Of a DNA stretch of 64,000 nucleotides, positions 44,962-54,290 are shown piece by piece. Origin of the DNA: Fusarium oxysporum f. sp. lycopersici 4287 (Eukaryota; Ascomycota; Sordariomycetes; Hypocreales; Nectriaceae); assembly GCF_000149955.1 (NCBI RefSeq), contig NC_031000.1:186001-250000 (forward strand), in the 5' to 3' direction. The notes beneath the pieces were generated by a model. It saw only the letters and a list, made by a program, of their open reading frames with translations. It ran no database searches and was not told the DNA's origin. Position numbers and translations under genes: made by a program. Numbering within the stretch: position 1 is the stretch's first letter; each line of letters starts with the position of its first letter.

Positions 44962-46374
44962 ATGTCAGACGCCGGTGGAGATCACGTACCGCAATCCAAG
45001 CCATATCCGGAGGCACAGATCAGAGAACGCATATCAGGCCCTGGAAACTCTTCAAACCACCACAATTGCCCGCCTTCTCCGTCCATCAATGCCAACCGAC
45101 AACCCACGTTCAGCGATGGGGAAGATGACAATAACTACTTCAGTGGCCCTCGGGATCTTCAACGACACTCCAAATGGCCCCTTATCCTACAGCTGCATGG
45201 GTCCATCATGCCCTCGCTGATCCTTCCGCTCTTGCTCGTTGCCTGCTGGGCAACTGCCATTACTGTCATCTCCAAAAAGGTCCATGACCTGAGCGTCAAC
45301 TCTGTTCTGCTCACCATTCTCGGTTTCGTTGTCGGTCTTAGCCTTTCATTCCGATCGTCTACTGCCTACGAACGCTATGCTGAGGGTCGCAGATACTGGG
45401 GAACGTTAGCCACTGCATCTCAGACTCTTGGCCGTATCATCTGGATCCATGCTGATGACAGCGGTGCTGGCGGCCAAGACCCTCGCGAACTTCTCCTTAA
45501 GAAGCTTGCGGCCTTGAAACTCATTGCCGGCTACGCTGTTGCCCTCAAACACACCCTCCGCTTCGAACACTGCGCCAGTCAACCTGACATGCAACCCTAC
45601 ATCGCACATCTTGATACGTTTGCTGGAAAGACAACCGCGCCGACGAAACGGGTCACAAACTTCAGCAAGTTTGCCGGCGAGTACCTTGGTCTCTCTTTTG
45701 CTCAAAGTGACCCTCGAAAGCACCTCAAGAGGGCCGAGGAGCATCAAGGAAACCTTCCTCTTGAGATCTTGAACCACCTGGCAATAACTCTCGACTCCAT
45801 CATCGCCAACAAACAGTTACCTGTCTCAATTCATCAGACCATCGCTTACAATCATCTTACCACTCTTAACGACGTTGCAGTCGGTTGCGATCGTGTCCTC
45901 AATACCCCTCTGCCTGTCGCATACACCATTGCCATCAGCCAGATTACTTTTGTGTATGTTATGCTCTTGCCGTTCCAGTTGACTGGCCCACTTGGCTGGA
46001 TTGCTATCCCTGCTACCATCACAGCGGCTTATATTATCTTTGGCTTGTTGTTTATCGGCCAAGAAATCGAAAATCCCTTTGGCCGTGACGTCAACGATCT
46101 GCCTCTTGACGTCTTTTGCGAACAGATTGCAAACGATCTAGATATCACTGCCTCCTTTGACCGACGCGCATCTGATCACTTTCTACTGCAGGGGTCGCCA
46201 TTGCACCCTGTCAGCTGTGCTGTGGGCCATACTTGGATGGATCGTAGTGAAGAAAAGCTTAGAGAGTCTATTAGAAACAAACCTCATGTTCTTTTCGGTT
46301 GGCGGCGCCAGGGTGGTGCTAGATTATCTGCGCGAGACAACGAGACTAAGGAAGTGGATAGGGACATGGTTTAA
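44962..46374 (+). CDS. Bestrophin-type (UPF0187) anion channel, 470 aa
   Basis: Membrane protein of the bestrophin family, which forms chloride-type channels. After a polar N-terminal 80 residues come a hydrophobic segment (IMPSLILPLLLVACWATAITVI), the family signature FRSSTAYERYAEGRRYWG, two further membrane segments (VAYTIAISQITFVYVMLLPF and WIAIPATITAAYIIFGLLFI) and the second signature GQEIENPFGRDVNDLPLD. The frame is intact and intronless. I chose the ATG at 44962 (AAAATGTCAG context) over one at 44893, because the sequence between reads like a leader and has no family similarity. It looks functional, which stands out among decayed neighbours. Confidence 0.85.
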   Translation: MSDAGGDHVPQSKPYPEAQIRERISGPGNSSNHHNCPPSPSINANRQPTFSDGEDDNNYFSGPRDLQRHSKWPLILQLHGSIMPSLILPLLLVACWATAITVISKKVHDLSVNSVLLTILGFVVGLSLSFRSSTAYERYAEGRRYWGTLATASQTLGRIIWIHADDSGAGGQDPRELLLKKLAALKLIAGYAVALKHTLRFEHCASQPDMQPYIAHLDTFAGKTTAPTKRVTNFSKFAGEYLGLSFAQSDPRKHLKRAEEHQGNLPLEILNHLAITLDSIIANKQLPVSIHQTIAYNHLTTLNDVAVGCDRVLNTPLPVAYTIAISQITFVYVMLLPFQLTGPLGWIAIPATITAAYIIFGLLFIGQEIENPFGRDVNDLPLDVFCEQIANDLDITASFDRRASDHFLLQGSPLHPVSCAVGHTWMDRSEEKLRESIRNKPHVLFGWRRQGGARLSARDNETKEVDRDMV

Positions 46375-48613
46375 TGTGGTAAAGTGTTCCAAAGGTGGTG
46401 GGATTTCTTCGGGATGAGCCAAATGCGAGATTACGTACATTCTGTTCCACGGAACCTTTGGACAGCCTTTATGGAATAAAACTTTCACGGTATTGAATAA
46501 ACCTCTGATTTTCACTTCATCCAAGCTATCGTCTTCTGAGATACCGTAGTGACAGGGACTGCCCTCCTCCCTTTCGCTTGAGAAACAGTTTGTGAGCTCC
46601 AACCTGCTACATATCATATGGATCAACCAAAACCCTCCCAGTTCACTACAGAGAAGGATAAGCGCCTCTTGCACCTATATAGAATAGTCCCCAGCAGACG
46701 GAATCTTCTTCATCACCAGTCAGAAGTTAGTAAAATGCTCTACGGCCTTCATGGTAAGCGATAATTAAGCTGACTCGGTAATCAATGGAAGGGAAGAAAG
46801 TATTTCGATTCCGGTGATTTTGCCCTGCGCAAGCCAATAGATCTTCCAATATTAGTATCGTTAAGACCATTCGGCGAGATATATCAGACCCTTTGTGTCC
46901 AGTACCGAGCTCTAGCAACCTTGGTGATAATGCCAACCAACATTCATCACCTGAGAAGAAAGCTTGTGAGCTGAAGTTGACTACCCACAGCCACCTTTAA
47001 CAAGAGATGGAAGCCCAGCGAGAGAATGAGCATCATAAACCGAAGCAGGAATACAACATCTAAATGCTAGCCATTATGATTTAGCTAGCCGACCCATCTG
47101 GCTAGCAACCAGAACCTCAATAGTATTAAAAGATGCCCGTGCTGTAAGAGGATATGCTTCGGTATGCCTGGAATCCTAAGGCTCTTTTAGCCGCGATGGG
47201 AAACATACAACCTATACATAGTGAAGATCTTTCCTAACGATGTAGCTACTGTAGATTTTGAATATACCAGCTTTGAATATTCAGTAATCACCTTCCATGT
47301 GGCACCAACCAACCCAAGCCCCAACGGAATGTCTTGTCCCTTCAAGGTCGATCCATCGCAGCAGAGACCAAGACCAAAGTCAGCTTGAGATTGACATGTA
47401 GGAAATGACGATAGCCAGCACAGCAGTCGTTGAAGAAGCTGTGCCCACAACGATCCTATCGCGGAGTGCAAACTGGCGCAGATGGCTGATATTGGCATAA
47501 CTGAGCTGCGTATGATGAAGGTCGATCGACCAGGAAAATGGCGAACCTAGGGAATTTTCGCGCCAGTCAATACTCAAGCTGATCTCCTCCACCGTAACAC
47601 TCCAACACACTACATATTGCTAATATCCAAATGTTCGTAAAGCAAGGGTACAATAATACTACCGCGTCATACGATGTCGTATATCCGATCGTAGGGTAGC
47701 TTGCCCGAACCTTCAGTTGCTCTATGCAGAACGGCAGAGCATAAGATGCAATTTACGGTATGGATGAGCCCAGATATAGACTATCGGGCGGCACCGGAGG
47801 AGCTGGTGTTAGAAATGGAATAAGGAAACTCGTAATGAAGTAGTATATCTGGCAACAGCGCGCCGTTGCGAAATTTGTGGAGAAGGTCCAAGGCCTCCTG
47901 CTCCGGTAGACACCTTAGGAGGTGGTAAAATTGTTCGTAGAGTTTCAGCTTTTCTTGCATCTCATCGTATTGGTCCCAATTTGAAGTCTGGTAATGGCAC
48001 TGAAAACCTCCCTCAAGGCAACCGTTGCATTTTGGCCGTTTTCCACAGTACTAACAGCACACATTGGCGAGTTAGCGGGACGACTGTTATACCGGTGGAG
48101 AAGCACACGAAACATGAGATGTCCGCACGTACCCTGATCTTTCGTTTCCAACACGGATCACAGGCGATATTCGTCATGTTGGCTCAAGGACGGAACGATA
48201 ATAGAGATGGTCCTTGATCAGAAGCAGGCCAAGGACTCCTGAAATTTGAGGCAGGGGCTGGTAAAAGTCTACGTGTCCCGGAGATCCGGGAAAGCACTCC
48301 TTCATTAGTGAGAGGTGGATCTGGACATAATAAGGACGCGTTATGATGATCAACTCTTTGCTTCATAGGGCCATCATATATAGCATGGGTTCAAAGAATG
48401 GAATCCGTTTGTTCATTCTACTTTCACATCGTGGGAGTGTAGAAGGGGGATCGGGCAAGGGACGAATATATATCATATTTTCATCATAGTAACCGAATGG
48501 GGTATTTTCGTGGCAGTGGGTTCACATGATGCAGTTGAACCGTCGCATTGCGAGTTCCATAGCCCTATGGTCAGATGCCAGGACCAATAAGCGGCGCGAT
48601 TCGGAGTCTTACT
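46375..48613. other. Intergenic stretch, nothing recognised
   Basis: About 2.2 kb. Overlapping short frames on the minus strand at 47187-47610 have no domain I know. I see no repeats worth naming. Confidence 0.35.
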
Positions 48614-48615
48614 TA

Positions 48616-50026
48616 AAAATTATGCTCCAAAAGAATCTGAACACCCCACCCCGTAGCAACTCAATCCATTTAACAGGAATAACTTCACTTATACTCAATT
48701 AATTCAAATTAAATCCAACAATAATAAAGAGTATATCATTTTAATGCCCTGAGTTTTCACTTCAATAATTTATATACCATCCCCGCGCATGAATGCAGGC
48801 ATCAAGTCGGCGGGGAAGTGAGTCAATCAGACGGTTAATCTGCTCTGGTGTAATTACTGCCCACGCCAACTTGATATATTTGATCAACTTTGCCCTATCG
48901 ACTTCGTTGTTTTTCAAGAGGTTTAAATTGGGAAACATCTTGCGAATATTCAGCTTCAATTGCTTCCAAATATGCTCAATTGGGTTCAAATCAGGACTGT
49001 GAGCAGGCCAGTCAATCCAGGATATGCCGTGTTCCAACAGCCAAGTCGTCGAAGACTCTGACGTGTGAATACGAGCATTATCTTGTTGAAAATGGCGAAA
49101 ACCAGTCCAAATAGGAAGTAAACCTTCTGTTAAAGCCTGTTGATAACTTAAAGAAGTATATCCTCTCTTTCTGGCGGTCTGATCGCGGATCATGACGACG
49201 ATATCGGATTTGCCGCCTCCCCAGATCGCTCCCCAAACCATGATAGATAATCGTGACTTTCCATGAACTGTCACATTAACTAATTCCTTCATGAACTTCT
49301 CATGAGGCTTGCGGAATACCCAGCCTCGTTTATAATTTGGTTGCGATTGAACTGACGATTCGTCGCTGAAAATGGTCTGAAGGCATCATCAGTTAAGTGA
49401 AAGGTTCCCGAGCGGCGTCTATCAGCGAACTTTAAAACGACATACCTCCAGCAATTCATCGATATCTTCCCTCCAAGCTTGACACCAAGAAAGCCGCTGA
49501 CGAGCGGTTTCTTTAGATAGCGGTATCCGCTGCATAGCCCTCCATTTGCGACCGTAATGGTATCTGATAACTCGGCGTATTGTAGTTCGTGAGATTTCGC
49601 CACCTAGATAATTAATAAGCGATTCGTATGTGATCCTACGGTCGCGTTTTAATAATATTAGTACGTACCGAATCTGCTGAACCGTGAGTTTCTTAGGACG
49701 CCCAGATTTTGGTATTTTGTCCAAAGTTTGGTGAGTTTTCCAGCGTTGATAAATATTAAAGATGGTGGCTGGTGAACATCCGGCCTCGGTTGCGACATCT
49801 CGGTATGACCTCCCACCTTCCACAGCTTGAACAATGAGAGCTCTAGCCACGTCGCTAAAGTCCTGATTTCTCCCGCGCCTTGCGCACATAACGGACAAAA
49901 TTCCATTCTTTTGCGACATGTTTTATCGAAGTTGTAGACGATTGAAGAAAATGGACCAGTTTGCAGTTATGGTGGTGGATAACACGTTGGCGGGGCAGCG
50001 TTCAGATTCTTTTGGAGCATAATTTT
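48616..50026 (-). mobile_element. Complete Tc1/mariner element, 1411 bp
   Basis: Terminal inverted repeats start AAAATTATGCTCCAAAAGAA and continue TCTGAAC; both ends are flanked by TA (48614-48615 and 50027-50028). The transposase is uninterrupted after removing one intron. The ends differ from the CAGTGGGG-type ends of impala and mimps, so it should not mobilise the mimp-like element. Confidence 0.9.
48762..49919 (-). CDS. Tc1-type transposase, two exons, intact
   Basis: Exons 49919..49446 and 49376..48762 give 362 residues. The 69-bp intron starts GTATGT and ends TTCAG, and joins DELLE to TIFSDESS in frame. The N-terminus has paired helix-turn-helix domains (VIVQAVEGG-like start, YRDVATEAGCSPATIF; RRITYESLINYLGGEISRTTIRRVI). 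The catalytic core is DDE: Asp in IFSDESSV, Asp in FQQDNARIH and Glu in SPDLNPIEHIW, with the 34-residue spacing of Tc1 enzymes. No defect is seen. Confidence 0.9.
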
Positions 50027-50028
50027 TA

Positions 50029-50930
50029 CATCAATGCGTCTTAACCCCCCGCATTTCACACCTTGACCATCGGCTAGAGACTCCTCTTCATCGTACTGAG
50101 GGAGCTGTTCGATGCCCGGCATGGGTCCCTAACGGATGAGGGGCGGAGCTGGTAGTAAGGGTCGGAGATTACTACCCTGGCTTGATTCGCGCATTGACAA
50201 GATCGAGGAATATTAGAACCCAGAAACGCTCATGACAGGCCCAGACAGGAGATTCTCGTGATTCGATGAGTCAGACGATGCTCGCTCGGCGCCTCGGGTG
50301 CGTAAACTACGGAGTATTACAAATGACGTAACCATTGTTTTCGTGAGCCAATCACAGTCGTTGAAAACCCGTTGTGTCTATGCTGGGCTGGATCCCAGTA
50401 ATCTTGGAGGTTTTAAGGGCGAAAAGATGAACCATAGCCGGGAATAGCATGATCCCACCTATTATTACCTCAGAGACATGAATGTTTTACTATGCTCTAT
50501 GTATCATTGGCATCAGGTTCATACCGCAAATAAAGCGCTGGCTAGAATAGAAGACACATAGGGTATTAATTAATCTTGAGGCAAATTTGTCCCCGGAATA
50601 TTTATTCTGCGATCGTACATCTCCTTCTGGAAAAGTCATGAGTTGTTCAGGAACTGTCCTGGCAACTACTATTATATTCACTCTCTGCTACTTCAGTAGT
50701 AGGTAACAAGGCTATCATCGTCTCACTGGGCAATACCTGTAGTGGCTTTCTGGTTGGATGTAACGGTGGCCTCCCGAATGCGGCTAGGCAAGATCTTCGT
50801 CGCAGTTTTTCGATTAATAGAGTACATGTTCTATGTCTTAATACGATTCGGCTGAAACTTCATTAGCATCGACGCCGGTGCTAACATTGACGCTATTAGG
50901 GTACCTACTGCAATGACATGAAATCATCTG
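50029..50930. other. Intergenic stretch, nothing recognised
   Basis: About 0.9 kb between the Tc1 element and the FREQUENCY relative. No gene supported. Confidence 0.4.
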
Positions 50931-53514
50931 TCAGCCTATATCCTCCTCTGACGACCCAGCGTTATATGCATCTATAGATGGATCGTCATCTTCCCCGGAC
51001 GTAGAATTATCGGTGCTGAACGGTGGAAAGAAACTGGCAGGGGACGGCAGTGGAGCTGGTATCAGTCTCTCCGTGCGCCATGCCAAATACTCAATCTCGA
51101 TAGGCCGCGATTCTTCGAATGCTTTTATTTCTGAACCGCCGATAACGGGACCAGAAGTCACTATCGCCGCCCGGTAACGGATGATCCTTTCTATGTTTTT
51201 ATTCGACCTCCTAATCTGAGGTTCACAGGACCATGGGAGAATATCTTGCTTAGGCCGCCTAGTATCGACAAATACCATAAAGTGATCATCGGGGCGAACA
51301 CCACCAAGGCCGCAGGGTTCTAAGCGTTGTTGCCTTATATAGTGCTGGTCGTTGTTCCAAATTAAATCCAGCTCAATATCGCTGCTTTTTTCACTCCCAT
51401 CGTTCATCAGGCCCTGAACTTCATTATTATCCTCGCCCATGGACGAAGTCTGCTGACGAAGGTCTTGGCATCTATCCGTCAACGGCCTGTAGCTGATGAA
51501 GGACCCAGATGCTGTTCGTCGAGGAGACTGAGCGAAGTCTGGTAGTTGCTGAGAATCCTTTTAGTTTTGGCCGCTCGAGAGAGTGTGAATGGTTGATGAC
51601 ATGGTAGCTGGATCACCCGACAAATCAATGCAGAAAGGCGCGCCGCTATAGTATGAGATAGCACCCCCGTGGTGTTGCGATCTACCAGCCGACCCTCCGG
51701 AGTAATTCAAGCCCAAACCCGCCTGGCCAGGATTATCGTCGTCCACCGCCGCGAAAGAACAAACCGACAGATCTCGTGAAGTGTGCCTAGCTGACGGGTT
51801 CTGCTGAGTAAATAGTGGCTTATAACGGAAACTTTCAACTCGAGCGCAACCCTGCGAACCAAATTGAGGCATATCCTTACTTGTGCCGCCATATTGGGAT
51901 TCATTGGTAGTAAAACGGCCAGTCTTACGGCGTTTTCGTTTCTCTTCCGAACCATCAATATCGTCGGTAAAAGGACTGGCTTGCGAGTCGTAGCTAGAGC
52001 TGCAGTTACTGAACTTGTTATCTTTGGATCGACCTCGCCATCGAATTTTATGCCCGTCAGGAGATAACTGCAACTTGGTGCTGCATTCAGAGACAGAAGA
52101 GCGTATGAAGTCTGATGTTACGTTGATTATGTGGAGCTGGGCCAAGTTGTACAGCAGGTTCAAGTACACCCAGCCCTCAGTATCAAGGTAGACGTCTTGG
52201 ATACTCTGCTGTTCAGGCGAGGACTCGGACGGCAATCGACTCAAATACCGGATGTAGTTCATACTCTCAGACAAAATATGAGCACGATCTGGGTCCAAAT
52301 CACATGGTCGTATGGGTCGCTGTTCTGGCAAAGGCAGGATCAGAGGAGACAGCTTCGTACTCGAGGCCAAGCCACCGTTGTTGCCCCCAGTCTCTATGTC
52401 GTCCGGATTGGGATCAGTAACCGAACCACAGCCCCCTGGGTGGTACTTGTTTCCCTGAGGGTGCGATTGTTGTTCGAGAGGTGGGATCCTTGCTTCCTGG
52501 ATAGGCTCAGTCCCATGAGTGGGTAATTCGTAGGTTGTTGAAACGTCTGCCATCTGTGCATCCGCTAAATCGTGTGTTATAACGGAGATACCACCCGGCC
52601 GCAGAAGCGGCACCTTCGAAATGTCAGCACCGTTAGTTCCGCCTGTAAATAGCTGTTCGAGACGGCGAACAACAAGAATTTTCCGCTCCTTGTCTGTCAT
52701 GATTATATGTTGCGGGTATAGGCCGTCGGGAACCTCTTGTAGATAATCCTCGACCTTGCTGTTTGATGATTTGGTGAAACTCATAATGGGATGGCAAAGA
52801 GGCGTGCTCGAAGGCCCGGCATTGGCCGACAAGGAGGCATAAGCAGAGTCGGGTGGCCGGAGGTTAGTACTTGAAAAGGAAGGAGCATGTTTGTGCCCAA
52901 TTCCACATTTCGAGTATGTGTGATTGCGGCTGTGGGGGGATACCGATCTCTTCTTTTGCGATGATGAAGCGTCTAGAAACTCATCGAGGTCGGTAGCAAA
53001 ATCTCTCAGTATAGCCTCCAGCTCTCTCTTTTTTAGGAGGGGCAGTCCCTGAATCTTGATCTCAAACAGCTTGTCTTTATGGAGCATAGCCCGGCCCAAT
53101 TTCTTGTGGTGCTTAAGTTCCTTCTTCATCTGTTGAATCTCGAGTGTTAGGTCGTCAATGATGCTGCGGTAGTCATCGTCGCTATTGCTATGCGTCATGA
53201 TGAGCATAGGAGGGGCGAGCTGGTATTGACTATTTGAGAATGGCTTTTCCATATTCCATGGAACAAGTCCTTTCCCAGAAAGTACATTAGCTACGCTTTG
53301 CATCAGTGTCGTCTCCGCTGTCCTCAGTTCGCTAGTGTTAATTTTTACTGTCCGTGGGATCGCAGTTAATGATCGCGTTATAGTTTGAGTCGTCAAACCA
53401 CTCCTGGCGGTCGCTGGACCCTATCTCATGCGTGCAGCTTGGGAAGTTATGGTGGAGCGAATTATCGGTTGGTAGTGATGAGGTTCCACGTGAACTGCTT
53501 TGATCTGAAGGCAT
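50931..53514 (-). pseudogene. frq-like: FREQUENCY (FRQ) circadian clock protein relative, broken
   Basis: FRQ is the negative element of the Neurospora clock; it dimerises by a coiled coil and is progressively phosphorylated. Here a 611-codon frame (53396..51561) holds the conserved blocks: DDDYRSIIDDLTLEIQQMKK coiled coil (about 73-92), LFEIKIQGLPLLKKRELEA, GLYPQHIIMTDKERK with VVRRLEQLFTG, DPDRAHILSESMNYIRYL, TEGWVYLNLLYNLAQLHIIN, STKLQLSPDGHKIRWRG and YYSGAPFCIDLSGDP. TAA at 51561-51563 interrupts it; the same frame continues (SGSFISYRPLTD, LEPCGLGGVRPDDHF, FFPPFSTDNS) to 50931. The N-terminal piece from about 53514 (MPSDQSS...EWFDDSN) is in another frame. The protein is shorter than N. 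crassa FRQ. Confidence 0.85.
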
Positions 53515-53547
53515 CTTGGTCCTATGGACATATGGGAAGTGGAGCAA

Positions 53548-54290
53548 GACCCTAATAGGTCATCTTGATTATTGATATCGCAAGAATTAAGTTGTCCCAA
53601 AAGAACGGTATAAAGTTTAAAACCAGGGATTGAGGCTTTATCGGTCAACCAGGACTGTTAATGAAATAAGAGGAGAGGATTCGACTGATTCAGCAGCAAC
53701 AACTTTCAACGAAAAATGGGTAAGAGGAGGGCCTGAAATACTGTTTACAAAGTCTGGCCCAGATATCGTCAAAACCGTTATAGTGAAGAGGCAAAGCGCT
53801 CATGCATATGGGTGTTGACTCGGTAAGTCGGATGATGGCCACTAATAATGAGAACGGCCGTCGTGCGAGGTGTTTTGCAAAACGTAGGACAACTTGTCAG
53901 CGCCACCAGCGGTAGCAATGAAACAAGATGGGAATTTTGCGGAAACATCCCAAGTGCTGTGATGGTTCCAGACCATGGTCGATTCGCTAAGGTGCAGAAG
54001 TCTAGACCACTATGGACTGCAGCCATCTCTCCCTGAACCTCGGAGCAATTCCCCCGGTAACGAAACAACATTACATCATAATTAACCAGCCGGCCAGGTA
54101 AATCATCCCTCTGATATCCACCGTCCCTGACCTAAATTCGAGCCCATTTTCTTCGCCAAAGAGTATGTGCAAAGGCCTAGAACAAACATCATCAAGGAAA
54201 AATCCTAAGGCATTATAACATATGGTTCGACAATAACAATCGACCCAGCAAGCAGCTTGGAAGCGAAAACCAAAGTCAAGTCCATTAGCT
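53548..54290. other. Intergenic stretch, nothing recognised
   Basis: About 0.7 kb between the FRQ relative and MULE 2. It may include the former promoter of the FRQ relative. No other feature supported. Confidence 0.4.

Noticed and set aside
47187..47610. Overlapping minus-strand frames that might be joined by an intron
   Set aside because: No recognised domain and no splice pair giving a family-like protein.
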